The notes: generated from the letters alone by a model not told the origin. A stretch of DNA of 64,000 nt from Spirometra erinaceieuropaei (GCA_902702965.1 CACRXP010000011.1:2223626-2287625); one strand, 5' to 3'; positions 20,600-31,869 are shown, counted from the stretch's first letter. Numbers and translations are program-made.

Positions 20600-20930
20600 T
20601 GAGATGGCACCGACAAAGACAAGGAAGACCTGAATGGACATTTCTGGCTTATTAACCGTCATCAGCCAGTCATACCAAATCCCAATTATGGATTACTTGA
20701 GATTCGAACCCGAGATTTTTGATCACGGAGTTTGACACTCTACTATTGAGCCACGGGCCCGCTGTTCCGTCATTTGCGATCGGGACTATCAATTATGACA
20801 GATGGGTGCTCACCGATCAGGTCACGGAACGTGCTCATTCCATTATCGACAAAGACAAGAGAGACTAGAACGGTCATTGCTGGTTTATTGGCTGTTATCA
20901 GCCAGCCATGCCTAACCCAACTACTCCGCG
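20600..20930 (-). repeat. TL-SINE head-to-tail multimer
   Basis: Minus strand reads body, module 2, tRNA-like head (complement of about 20698-20770), body. The body thus occurs twice in the same orientation, about 236 bp apart, with module 2 and one tRNA-like head between them. Confidence 0.75.
20627..20671 (-). ncRNA. Hammerhead ribozyme motif in TL-SINE
   Basis: Core CTGATGA (complement of 20659-20665), stem II GGTT with AGCC, GAAA, decayed palindrome ATGTCCAT, T, then CAGGTC pairing with GACTGG with one mismatch. The second body at 20863-20908 has a mutated core (CTGATAA and GCAA). Confidence 0.6.
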
Positions 20931-21379
20931 TATCTTTTTATTTTAACATTTTTCACATCACTCGTCTTGTTGTTAGTAGACTTGTTATGTTTTTTCCTTC
21001 CCTTCTCCCTCTCCTTTTTTTCAACTAAGCTTCTCCCTTATGTTTGTCATCCCTCTTTTCCGTTCTGCCTATTTTTCCGATTCTCTCTGCATTTTGTGAA
21101 CGAATGGATGGGAAAGGTCTGCGAACTAGAGTTGATATAAGCAGGACAATTCCTCAGAGTTCTTACGATGGCACACTATGTGAGGGTAATCAGACACTCC
21201 GCAGAAAAACCCTACCAGGTGCGAAATCTCGATATTTCATCCAGAAACTAAAACGACAGTGAGCCCGCATATGCACCCTTGTTTCGTTCTTTTGTTTGTT
21301 CTTTGCTCATCTGGACGAGGCACTGACCTTCAAGAGATTCTGCGAGACTGATGAGATGCACGCCTGCGACGAACTGCAA
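20931..21379. other. Unassigned sequence
   Basis: No feature recognised. Confidence 0.4.
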
Positions 21380-22045
21380 CTCACAGAAGGTCCTATCTGC
21401 ATCAACTCCCTTCTCTTCCCCCCACCTAGAGCCGGTGTCATAACTGAGTCGGAGAAGCCGGAGGCGAGATCGATTGCCGACGCGGTATGAGCCTGCACCT
21501 TGACGTGCCACCACACTCCATGTGGTGTGGTCGCGCAACCCAATAACGCGTGTTTGACACCGATCTACTCCCGGTATTGGTCCAGCATATCTACCTTTCG
21601 GCCCGTCGTATACACGACAGTTCGAGCGTCGTTGCCGACGATGTCCACTGTGTGCTCCACTGAAAAGTAAAGCAGATACGTTGACTTGCGTGTGAGCTAG
21701 TGTATAGTGAGTGCAGACTTTCGCAGCATCCATCGCACTCTTTCTGCTCCACTCCTCACCTGGACCCGCCTTAAAGACAGAGTCAAGAAGACCGGAGGCG
21801 GGGAATGAGGCAGGTGGATGACACGGTCGAGCCCGCACCTTGGCGTTCCACTCCAAACCCCCTGCTCCACACAGCAAACGGTCAGGCTTTTGATCAACAA
21901 CAGCAGCAACAACACCCCAGCAGGGGTCAGAAGGACCAGGATAACTGGGCAGCCATGCCCACCACCTGTCTATCCAGCATGAGCGCAAGCGCATCTACCG
22001 TCAGGGAACCAGGGACAATACACATATACACACGATAGTTCGACC
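21380..22045 (+). repeat. XR dispersed repeat, copy 5 (partial unit plus long unit)
   Basis: A partial unit (about 21430-21545: GTCATAACTGAGTCGGAGAAG and CCTTGACGTGCCACCACAC) is followed by a nearly full unit from GATGTCCACTGTGTGCTCCAC (21639) to the CAGGGAACCAGGGACAATAC end. It includes the CAACAACAGCAGCAACAACA stretch (21896 on). The 248-codon minus-strand frame across it is a by-product of the repeat. Confidence 0.65.
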
Positions 22046-22310
22046 GTCGGTTTCGACGATGTCCACCGTGTGCTCCACAGCAAGGTGAGAGCAGGGATGG
22101 TGACTTTAGCTTATAGTGATAGTAGTCTTGCACAGCATCCAACGCACTCTCTCCTCCTCCCCCATCTGAACCCAGTGTCAAGACAGAGTCAAGAAGACCG
22201 GAGACGGGGGGAGGGCGCAGGTGAATGGCACGGTCGAGCCCCCACGTTGGCGTTACACTCCACGCCCCCTGGTCTACACAGCAGACAACCACGATTTTGA
22301 TTCACACCAA
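22046..22310 (+). repeat. XR dispersed repeat, copy 6 (tandem to copy 5)
   Basis: Starts again with GATGTCCACCGTGTGCTCCAC and repeats GCACAGCATCCAACGCACTC and GTCAAGACAGAGTCAAGAAG in the same order and orientation as copy 5; stops after GGTCTACACAGCAGAC. Confidence 0.7.
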
Positions 22311-23644
22311 CAGTGGGGGGAGGGAGGGTGACAGGGCCCCAGTGTGCGCGAAGTAGGCCGAAAACCGGGTTTGCCACTGCACCCCGAAAATGTAGGCATT
22401 AGTTTCGGTGCTCAAAGCCGATAACGCCTGCCAGAGTCCGATATGCCGCCCGTGTTGGTCCAACGCATCTACCAAGCGACCCGTTTGGGAGCACACACAC
22501 ACATACATACACAAGCCTCCCCGTCAGACCTAGTTCTCCGGAGAACTACTTTCTCGGAATGCACCCCAGCCCTAGTACTCTCTGCCCTTTCGGAAATGAG
22601 GGGGGGGGGTAGGAAGCAGTGAAAGCGAGAAGTGTGATGGAGTTAACGGGGAGAAGGGCGAGACACGTCAGCCTCACTGCCTCCCAACCTCCCAGCCTCA
22701 TCGGAGATTCTAACGCCCGTCAGAGCAAGCGCCTAATCAGTCATCACTATCTCGGTGCTTCCACAAATGCGGATGATCCTACGAACTTTTCGTGTTAATC
22801 GCGTCGTTTCGGGCAGCGTGAGTTTGTCCAGGAGCTGATGTGATGATTCAGAGTAGCATCAATTCGCACAAGGTTGTATCTCTTAAGAGAATCGAGTACT
22901 ATACGATCAAAAAAAACATACAAGTAAAGCAACAAAAAATACATTTCTGCTAGGCAAAGCATGCGGGCAAGCCCTCCGTCAACGTAATCTGCCATCTCAT
23001 CGAAAATTGTAGAGCTAATTAAGTGCGTAGAGTCCTAGTTAACCTAGACGGGTCATTTCGTTTGCAGTTTTGTTAATGACTGACTAATTTAGGAATCACC
23101 TCAGGTATCGATTAGATCTAGCCACGGCATTTAAGTGCAAAGGATATCAACATATCCTTGGGAAGGCTTGCAAGTACAGAGCTATGATTTCAAGCACAGA
23201 AGGTCTCTACAGAGGGTCCTCGAAGCCTCCAGAATTGCAAGGGTTACCATACCCCCCCCCCACCACCATCACAATCACAACTGCACTCTCTGAGTTGACT
23301 TGGCCTAAAAGGCAGCAATTCGAAATTTGATATTTTGGTGTCAGATTCAGTAATTTAAGCTGCGGCGGACGGTTTGGAGGAAAAGCCAACACACCTGCCA
23401 CGGGACCGATTTTAACTTGCCCTAGAATTCTTCCTGTCTCGCACAAGCTCAGAAGGTGAGAACGCGTTCATGGGCGGAGGGTATTGGTTTTCTGACGTTC
23501 CGACTAGCCCTATCAGCTCGCGGTATGCGTAGATTGGTTTAACCTCTGTAGGCTTCCTCTGTTTCACAATGTGCGTTCTGCTGAGTATTCGTCAGTCACC
23601 GTGCTTGGATAGTCGCAATGGCTTGTAGATCTGCCGAGTAATCA
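22311..23644. other. Unassigned sequence
   Basis: Short frames only. 22400-22500 has weak XR-like strings (CCAACGCATCTACC). Confidence 0.4.
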
Positions 23645-24130
23645 ATTCACTGGCTCCCCAGTCTATTAAAAGTGCAACGACCTTCCCCTTCCATGCTCGA
23701 TGCTGAGAGTTCACCTAGGCGGAGTAATTAGACACTGGGGGAGCGCACTGGTGAACACTGGTCCAACGCCAGGGTCGGTGGGTCAGATGGTAGAGCCATC
23801 ATCACACCAGCATCCAACACACGTGATGTAATTACAGCAATTAACGACGCGAATGCCGGCCATCAAACAGTCATCACACCAAGTGCGACGATCCCGGATG
23901 AAGAGGAGAGACGTGAATGTTCATAGGTATGCGATAGCATGCGACTGCATCTTATAAATACTGCAGTTTCTTGTGCATGAACCACCCGTATCTGCTTTTG
24001 TCTCTGATGATGGGTTCGAGCAGGAATCCGAAACGTCAGGCGAATAAGGCTCTTGTCCCAACGATTGTGTCACCTTCACAACTGCTTCCTGGGAGTTGTC
24101 TCTTCGCTTCTGTCAGTCTATATACTCTAT
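23645..24130 (+). pseudogene. PLE-E: endonuclease C-terminal tail, 3' UTR and terminal repeat
   Basis: Starts within the tail segment KCNDLPLPCSML (about 23670), continues with GGVI-type sequence and the ACGCGAATGCCGGCCATC string that ends PLE coding regions here; stops and frame changes are present. The 3' UTR carries ATAAATACTGCAGT, then the hammerhead repeat at 23997-24044 and the ACTGCTTCCTGGGAGTTGTC end. The 5' part of the element is missing. Confidence 0.75.
23997..24044 (+). ncRNA. Hammerhead ribozyme motif, PLE ACGU type (best copy)
   Basis: CTGATGA at 24004-24010, extra T at 24011, stem II GGGTTC (24012-24017) with GAATCC (24024-24029), GAAA (24030-24033). A33-C34 and G35-T36 form a palindromic two-pair stem III that would be four pairs in a dimer. 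C37 is the cleavage base. AGGCGAA (24038-24044) pairs with TTTGTCT (23997-24003): five Watson-Crick pairs and two wobbles. Every conserved core base is present. Minimal, dimer-type hammerheads of this kind are known in PLEs. Confidence 0.75.
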
Positions 24131-24324
24131 TTTCCTCAACGTCTACTCATTTCTTGATGTTGCATCTGGGAGACACATTTTCAGTTATGGTGGCTTAATA
24201 TAATTTTGCAGTCGATATCCCCTTCTCTCGGAGTAACAGAGATGCCAGGTAAGACCTGAATGAACAGAAATGTGTAGACCTAAAACAGGGGAAGTTTAAG
24301 GCAGCCAACTATGCTTGGATTGAC

Positions 24325-25303
24325 ATACAGTAGGTGGGCTAACTCATGAAATTTCAACCGAAATTTCGAAATGCGTTCTCGTTTCGAAAAGATGAATTAA
24401 GTAGGGTTGTAAAAGTAATCATCATGATCCAGTTATCTCGGGGTGGCGGCTTTCGAATGAACTTATTTCCGACTGTATGCAAGAATTATACGCTGCAAAA
24501 ATGACTACTTAAGTAGCATGAAACTTTCTAATTTATTTTCGATGCCCTTGAAAACTCAATTATATTTCATGGAAAACAGGCATAAAAATATTCATTCTTT
24601 TACTTATTCGGTAGACAATCACGTCTTCTTCCGATTTTGTACTCGAAAGAAGAGTATAATTCGGTTTTAAAAAATTTTTCCAATTCCCGAATAATTTTGA
24701 AACCGACCTGCTGCTACAATTTCATTCAGAGTTTCAAAACTAAAAGCCGTATATTTTCCGTGTACGGAAAACCATGCATTTCTCTACGGCATTAAGAAGA
24801 GACCATATGGGTTTCATAAAATTAAGCAGTGGATTTGAGCCATATTGTTAACATTACAAGCCACTTTGGTAAATACAGAGACAGGATGTTTTATGTACGG
24901 CCATTTCACAGTTTTAAAACATCTCACAATAAGAAACTATTTCAAAACCGAATTATACCCCTTCATCGAATATGAGATTGGAAGGCGTAATTTTCTACCA
25001 AATGAGAAAAGAATTAAATATTTTTATGCATGTTTTCCATGAAGTTTAATTGAATTTTTGAGGGCGTCGAGAATCAATAAGAAGAACGCACGCTGCATAA
25101 GTAGTCCTTTTTTACAGAGTATGGTTTTCGCTTACAGCAGGAAGGGAGTTCTTTCGAATGCCGGCACCCTGAGGTAACTGAATTATTATACAATTACGCT
25201 GCACGATGATCAGTTTTACAATCCTACCTAATTAGTCTTTCGAAACTATAACACATTTCGGAATTTCGGTTGACATTTTATGAGTTAGCCCACCTAATAT
25301 ATG
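24325..25303. mobile_element. FB-AT fold-back element, copy 1 (about 980 bp)
   Basis: Opens with TAGGTGGGCTAACTCATGAA and closes with its complement TTTTATGAGTTAGCCCACCTA. The two halves pair imperfectly over about 360 bp each (left 24330-24690, right about 24945-25303), leaving a loop of roughly 250 bp. Very AT-rich; no coding region. TA at both outer ends fits insertion at a TA dinucleotide, as in mariner-type elements, but no transposase is present. Confidence 0.75.
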
Positions 25304-25489
25304 TTATATGTTATTATACATAACATATATGACATATATATATATCGCTTGTCTTCATCAGCCTGCCACAGGTGGCTCTGCTTATTTTAAAGATAAGAGC
25401 TTCAAAGAGCTGTCAATAATCACAGCAGTTAATCGTGGATATTCAAGCTACTAGCCTCAATCCTTCATTAGGCTGGTTGAAGGGAGGAG
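25304..25489. other. Unassigned, with short AT dyad
   Basis: 25303-25345 contains ATATGTTATATGTTATTATAC and its near-complement, a small AT hairpin. Confidence 0.4.
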
Positions 25490-25690
25490 ATTGAATGAGT
25501 GCTTTGATGCACGCGGTACTTTACAATGGGAAAGGCTTGCATAGTATCTACTGCACTCTCCCTTCCCTCACTCACCTCGCTTCGTCGAAAAGATAATGTC
25601 AAAACGACCGGGTGTGAGCGCGGGAGTGATGGCTGACAGAACTGAGCAGTCAGTCTGCACTTTCCGAGTCAGAGCTGAGCGTGCTAGGGT
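25490..25690 (+). repeat. XR dispersed repeat, copy 7 (decayed)
   Basis: GCATAGTATCTACTGCACTC, CCTTCCCTCACTCACC and ATAATGTCAAAACGACCGGG follow the XR order. Confidence 0.5.
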
Positions 25691-26281
25691 TAGAGGGATG
25701 AAAGCTTCAGAAAGAGCTTACCAGCGGTGGGGAAGAGGATTCCAGATTCCCTTGTTTATGAGTCGCTGTACAACCTGGCTTGTTATCAAAAATTTATTTT
25801 TCATGGAGATTCCAGCCACTTTGTGTCACGCCGTAAGTAAGACAATGTAGGCCTTTAACTATCGATATGAGTTTTTTTCTTCTTTTGTTCAAGGGTCCTA
25901 CTAGGTGGAAATGTAAGTCCCCGTAGCCAAACTTGACCAACAGCACTACCACACAGGGTACAAGCAGAGTATATCCTTAGATCGGAAACGCGTAGAATCC
26001 CTCTGAAACCACGATATTGGAAAGCGTATATTACAAGAGAGTTCTATCTACCGTTGAAAGTACCATCTGAAGTGTTTGAGCGTCATTGAAATTTCCAGAG
26101 ATGAATAAATTACAACATATTTTGGAACATTTCGAATCAACTGCAGTACGCACCTATGTGGTAGTCTGACATGAAAAAACCGGTCTCCAAAAGTCGGATT
26201 TGACGTGCACATGCAGGGTTATCATGTAATAAAATCAGCCTTACATACGTATATGTACACATAGCGCAACCAAGTGGAGAG
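25691..26281. other. Unassigned sequence
   Basis: No feature recognised. Confidence 0.4.
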
Positions 26282-26500
26282 TGGGCCCGTGGTTCAGTAG
26301 TAGTACACTGAACTGGATGTTCGATAACCAAGGGGTCCGGATTAGAATCCCAGGTTCTAGAAACCTAGCGATGGTCATGTTAGTCTCCGCTGTCTTCATC
26401 GGTAATGTCAATTTGCCTATATGTATATATAGTATGGGCCTCAAGGCACGATGAAACACGCACGCTGCGTAATCTGATCGGTGAGCGCCCATATGTCATT
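26282..26500 (+). repeat. Decayed TL-SINE
   Basis: tRNA-like head about 26286-26355 (CCCGTGGTTCAGTAGTAGTAC with an A-box look, GGATTAGAATCCC with a B-box look), a shortened body without hammerhead, and module 2 (CTGATCGGTGAGCGCCC at about 26476). Confidence 0.6.
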
Positions 26501-27549
26501 ATATATAAATGAAGCGAATAATTCCAGAAACTACTAAGTACGGGTCACGGAGTTAAGTCTCTGGGACATGACCTTTTAGTGTTAGACCCAAGCTTTCAAT
26601 AAATATTCGAGTCGAAGACAACCAACTACTGTGGAATAACCACGTGATACCCATTCTGCAAACAAGTAGTGTTGCAAGTAGTATGAAACCCAATGTGAAA
26701 GGTATTACGCAGTACTTCCGATATTCTGCCGATGCGTGACACAACTGCCAGGGCTTCGGCTCCTCAGTTGGTCCCCCGGCGTCCTCTAGAAAATTATTTC
26801 CTTGATTATTCTCTGGGGTTCATATTGCCAGGAACCGCGTAGAAGACGCTGGGAGACCCATTGAGGGCCTGGACCCCTCGCAGCTGTGTCATGCAGAGGC
26901 AGAATATCGGCGAAACACGTGTCTGGGCTTTTGGCTAGTACCTATGTCGGATGTACGGTATAGTACCTTTACCATATGTGTATATATATGGCATTTTTTA
27001 ACTTCCTTTCATAGTAAGGTGTGGAATTGGGACGAACCCCTCGGAACAAACCTTTCCAGATCTCGTTTATAAACCGGGGCGAACATTTATGCTGAAATTC
27101 ACTCGCCTCAGCGACATAACCGCGTACTATTATTCCAATTGACAATGAGTTGTGTATAAATATCGACTGATTTATCACACAATGATGTGCAACATCTCTA
27201 GCTTATCAATTTCGAGAAAATAATTACAATAGGCGACTTAGTTTAATTCAGCGCGAGTCAGAAGACGAGTTCAGTCAGACACCCAGACCAGCTACCTGAC
27301 GAACCCTCTCCAACATCAAGAATTCACCTGGACCCGTTGAAAGTAACCCGAGAAAGTATCAGATGCAGGTGGAACACAAGCCAAGGGCAACAGTACACCA
27401 AAAGCAGCTTATGCAATTAAAGGATAGGGGAAGTTAATTTGATAAGAAGGGAGTCGAGGAGGAGATGCGGTCGGCTGAACAGAAATTTTTATCGTATAGC
27501 ATTTCGGAGTCGTGTTTGAACTCATCACAAAAGACACCTTCAGATATGA
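26501..27549. other. Unassigned sequence
   Basis: 26750-26930 and 53.7 kb share a decayed string around CGGCGAAACACGTGTCTGGCT (here) and CGGCGAAACGCATGTCTGGCT, a small dispersed repeat. Otherwise nothing recognised. Confidence 0.4.
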
Positions 27550-27554
27550 CATAA

Positions 27555-27735
27555 GATAAGAAAGAAGTCGTCTTTACAATGCCATGCGGTGCCTGCGATG
27601 TAACTTATTGTGGTCAGGCTGGATAATCTACCCCCCCGCACGCATTCATGAACATTAGTTAGCTGTAGGCAGGCGAGGTCATCTGCCCCAAATAGGCGTG
27701 CATACTCTAGCCATTGGGCATGCCCTCAACATCCT
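27555..27735 (+). pseudogene. PLE-K: short GIY-YIG endonuclease fragment
   Basis: Read with one frame change, the plus strand gives VVFTMPCGACDVTYCGQAG then a stop, then ARIHEH, LAVGRRGHLPQIGVHTLAIGHALN. This is the GIY motif, a C-x-x-C insert, the YCG (YIG) motif, the Arg and EH region and the following HT..GHA segment of a PLE endonuclease. It is closest in this window to PLE-J at 57.9 kb (RIHEHQLAVKRRDHLSQ). Only about 60 codons survive, with stops. No RT sequence was found next to it. Confidence 0.75.
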
Positions 27736-28768
27736 TTAAAGTCTAGACAGAGGGAGTGAGAGAAGAAGTAGAAAGAAAGAGAATAACTTTTATCTTGGAA
27801 CCATCGTTACAAAATTTCCAGATGACTGTTACGGGCATGAGTTTAGTTTCAGTTCCTGGACTTCTGTCTCTACGTGTCAGCCATCGTGTCGTAAATAGCT
27901 TAAGAATCGCTGATATGCCGATGCAAGGGAGGATGTATACCAGGAGCCGAAGAGCGATGGGCGCAAAGATTTTGTAGGAAGTAAATCAGAGTGAACGGAC
28001 GGACAACATAATCAATAACCCAGTCAGAAAACTATTCGGCTCCTGCGAAGTGTCCTTGTGCTAGGACACCGACTAAAAATTCATTAGAAACGTCGACAAA
28101 TGAAGATAGTATGCGGTGGACACGAATTGGAATGAACGTATCCTTCGGAACAAAAGCAGGAAAAATGAGGGGAGAAGTTTGGTGTTCTTACCGTCGCGGT
28201 CTTGCCCCTGGCGTGTGATAAGGGTGGAATGGAAAGATAATTGGATCGATACTGCATCCATTTTCTTTCAACTCAGATGCAAGACATCTTCATGACCTAC
28301 TTATTCCCCCCTTGCCCTCAATACCAACCTCCACGGCCATCTTCCGATAAAAATGCCCGCCACCAGCGTTTGAAGAGGACAGGCGAGCATAATTCAAACT
28401 GACATGTATTTGCAGCCTCCGAAATCCCAAAAATCTCGCGTTTGCGAAGACGTTAATATGTGTGGAAGCCGTTTTTGTCAAAGACCAGATTGTATTAGAT
28501 CATCCTTCACATTGGATTTGACGGAATCTTTCAGGAATATGAGTGCGTTTGGTTGGGATAAAAACCAGCTTACTCCGCGTGCAAAAGTGTCTGATAAAAC
28601 AGCCCCATTCCAGGCACCCGGAATTAGTGGAAGCCAGGGTGACTCCGCAAAACCCTACTGTACTACAACTAATACTCATCCAAACTACCAGTAGTCATGT
28701 GTAAAAAGACGGCCAAACACAGGAGGACTTCTCCCCCAAGGTCGAGAGTCCTGCTACGATGACTATCC
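27736..28768. other. Unassigned sequence
   Basis: A 96-codon plus-strand frame (28404-28694) has no recognised motif. No repeats shared with the rest of the window. Confidence 0.4.
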
Positions 28769-29016
28769 GCGGTCAGATGTGGTTATGTAACCCCACCTAA
28801 AGTAAACAAACCCCAGCCACCTCTCATACGAGACAGGTGGTAATAAAGATATTTACAGGTGGGGCGGGGTACCGCACAGGCGACGAGGTCAAGTAGTTGC
28901 ATGCAAAAGAAAGGCTATTGGGAATGCGCGGTCGTACTTTGAGTGGTTGAAAAATAGTTGCCCTAACCCCTAACAGTATTGTGCCCATCAGGTGGGGCTA
29001 CATAACCACATCTTAC
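28769..29016. mobile_element. MITE-A copy 3 (inverted relative to copy 1)
   Basis: Best TIRs of the family: CGGTCAGATGTGGTTATGTA at the left and the complement TACATAACCACATCTTACCG at the right (TIR identity about 18 of 20). Inside, in inverted order, TTTACAGGTGGGG, AAAGGCTATTGGGAATGCGC and a short CCCTAACCCCTAACAG string. Confidence 0.8.
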
Positions 29017-30362
29017 CGACTCTCCGCTAGGCAGAGACGATTACAGATCGCAAAATGTGGAATTATGAAACTCGGTTCACACGCCCAGCCCGTGCAAACG
29101 CTGACAGCAAAGGTCTCTCCAGAAACTGCATCCAGGCCTGCAGCTGTAAACGGGAAGCGGTGGTGGGGTCGATGTTTCGCAAGTCCCGACACAGCCCACT
29201 TCACCTTCGCCTTCGTCGTAGCGCCAGACAAAGGAACTAGCCTGAGCGGCTTTCTGACAGATGGACAGAGTGAAGTTGTAACTCCCGCCAAACAGGCATG
29301 CACAGTTTATGCCACCGTGCATGGCAGGTGAGCGTAAACCTTACCCTGCTTTTTTTAATCCTTCGATCACACCCAAAGCGGATGAGACCGGGACTCGCAC
29401 GCACGCACGCGCAAGCACACATATATTAAAAAAAACTTTAAATTTTGTGCGGACCCTGGCGCATTCTTTGATGTTGCCTCTGTGTGTGTGCCGATTGCGC
29501 ATATGGCAAAATCCAGCCCTGCTCACCAGCAAGGCATGATTTCATACAGGTTGGAACTGTTGTTTTTTTTTCGAAGTCTTAATGGCCTGATGACAGTGCA
29601 TGGGGAGAAACCACCGAGGGGATCTAATCCAGGCATGGTGCTATTGTGCTTTCCGATTTCATTTTGTTATATAGGTCATGGTAACCAGGAGACAGATATC
29701 ACGCATGGTAGGGGTGGGGGGGTCAGATAAACGATTATTTGCCTCGCTGTCTCTTAAAGATTTTGTTTAAAGAAGACAGGAGTGAAGGCGGGTTGGGGCC
29801 TCAACGTGGTCACGCCTGTGGATGGTATTATTCATGCTGCTCCCACTATCGATTTAGTTTATTACTGCCCATGCTACTATAATCACATATAGGGCTGCTT
29901 TCGAAATGAACGTTAGTATGACCACAGATGCGTGCATTGGTGTTTGCCAGAACAGCACTCTAGCAGTCACTATTATCAAGTCTACTGCTGCGTCTATTAC
30001 CGCACATCCGAAGGCGATTACGGCTCATTTTGCTGTAACAACAGCCCACCACCACCAGCATTAATAATCCTAAAGACTCTATTTCGACAAGAACACATAT
30101 CATTAGAACAAATCGTCCAAAAGTCCCTAAGTTCCAAGCAACTTTCGCGATTCTATCATTTGAAGCTCAACTGCAGTATTTCCTATATTTGGCTTCAATA
30201 TACATAAAAAAGACGGAGGTCATCAGGGTGTGCTTTCTACGAAAAATGTAATCTTGGAGAGTGTTTATGTATAACTTCTGACCTGTGCAAGCGTGTCACT
30301 CGGTATCCGTAAATTAATATTTAACCATTTACAGAATGAAGATATAGGTGTTTTCGTATGTT
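29017..30362. other. Unassigned sequence
   Basis: The frames at 29.0-29.5 kb overlap on both strands and show no known domain. A CACGCACGCACGCGC simple stretch lies near 29400. Confidence 0.4.
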
Positions 30363-30650
30363 ATTACCGACAAGGACAAGGGCTTTATTAGCCGTCGCCA
30401 GCCAATCACGCCCGACACCGAAGTTTTTAACACCCGAGGCTCGAACTCGTGACCTGTTAGTTAAAAGTCCACGCCTCTAACCACTGGGCCACGAGCCCGT
30501 TGCCCTGTCAGTTTCGATCGGGAATATACAATGGTAGGCGGCTCTCACCGATCGTTCTTACGGAACACACTCGTTCCGTTGGGCCTTACGGGCTCTCTCT
30601 CGAGCCCAACCAGCAGCCGCACAGCGGCGCATGATATAGGCAAAAGAAGT
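30363..30650 (-). repeat. TL-SINE copy, module 2 + tRNA-like head + body (hammerhead deleted)
   Basis: Minus strand order: module 2 (complement of about 30540-30650), tRNA-like head (B-box-like GAGTTCGAGCC complementary to 30436-30450, A-box-like TGGCCCAGTGG near 30480-30495), body ending TTGTCGGTAAT at 30363. The body keeps GGCGACGGCTAATAAAG but lacks the GAAATGGCCATTCCAGTC part, so about 18-20 bases including half of the ribozyme are deleted. Confidence 0.8.
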
Positions 30651-31110
30651 TCGTAGAGACCCTGCAGTTGTCATTGCTAGGCCATCAGAAGGAGCTTCTA
30701 CAGTAGCTATGCAACCGAAATCATCGGGATCGCGATGAGAAAAAAAGGACATAGAGTCGATGCTCCAATCTGTGAATCATGTCCACTATCCCCGAGGATT
30801 CACTCCTGACATTAACAAAGCCTGATCGATTCCTTTCCATAGGCGTTCTCTGAAAAGGAGTCTCGGTAGCCCAATCGGATTGGAAGGCCGTCCATAGATA
30901 ACCTAGTCGAGGGAAAACGCGCATTTGCAATAGTAAACCAGTGGATCAAAAGCACACCCTGACTTGCTACTACGGTTGAGCAACCTAGCAAACACATCGG
31001 AGTTACTTCGGACAAAGAGGTTCTCATTATTTGATTGTCACTCCAGAATGTGTCCGTGAGCCTGCCACAAAGAGACGTCTAAGTCGAACCACTGCCAGGA
31101 CCATCCTATC
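30651..31110. other. Unassigned sequence
   Basis: No feature recognised. Confidence 0.4.
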
Positions 31111-31114
31111 TGCT

Positions 31115-31490
31115 AAAATACACACGGTGGAAGTGCACTCACCGACCCAGTTGCATGACTTGCATTTCCCACTGCGACTTGGTGTTCAGTTTAAGGTCCT
31201 CGTAGGCAGCAGTCGCATGGCGACCACTAATATAACCAGAATGGCTTACCGAAAACGACAAGGGAAGCCGAAATGGCCACGTCTGCCTTATTATTCTTCG
31301 TTATCTAGCCTCACGCAGCCTCCGGCTCGCACGATCTGGGACTAAAACCCTCGTTCTTTGGTCCACGGGGCTTTTCGAAGTCCAGCACTTAACCACCGGC
31401 CCCATTGTTCTGTCTGTTGAGCTCGGGAATATTAACCGTGGTGTAAGTCCATTGCGGGGACGTGTTCGTCTCGTTGTGCCCTGGGGACTG
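31115..31490 (-). repeat. Decayed TL-SINE with GTCGC-type leader
   Basis: 31120-31235 resembles 3630-3720 and 63490-63600 (leader with GTCGCATGGCGAC), followed by a minus-strand SINE body (TTACCGAAAACGACAAGGGAAG) and a degraded tRNA-like head to about 31400, then GAGCTCGGGAATATTAACC-type sequence as in other copies. Confidence 0.55.
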
Positions 31491-31869
31491 CGAAAACCGA
31501 TTCTGTGCACACAGTTGCCACGCCTAATGGTCGATTAGTTGGTTGTCCGCAAGCAGATGGTATGGGGTTAGTTGCTTCAGTGTTTTTGTGATGTTGGGTT
31601 GCGAGCACGCCTCATTCCACCCCCCTGCTCCGCCCTTGGTTATCTGTAATATCTGACCTCGAGGGGGCCTCCGAGATCACTGGCCCACCCGTACCTTTGT
31701 AGGATACCTAAGTTGTTACATCCTGCTCCTACATCTCCTTTCCTTTTGGGATATCCTTCGTATCATTCTTTGCGGTATCCATCACAAATAGAATAATGCA
31801 GTCGTACGATAAAAAAAGTGATAGGGAGATAGGTGTTTATTGCGAGAGCTAGATCCAATCTGACATGTG
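31491..31869. other. Unassigned sequence
   Basis: No feature recognised. Confidence 0.4.

Noticed and set aside
21248..21994. 248-codon minus-strand open frame
   Set aside because: It runs antisense through two XR repeat units; other XR copies are not open in this frame.
29588..29612. CTGATGACAGTG...GAGAAACC as a hammerhead core
   Set aside because: No stem II between the two conserved strings; chance match.
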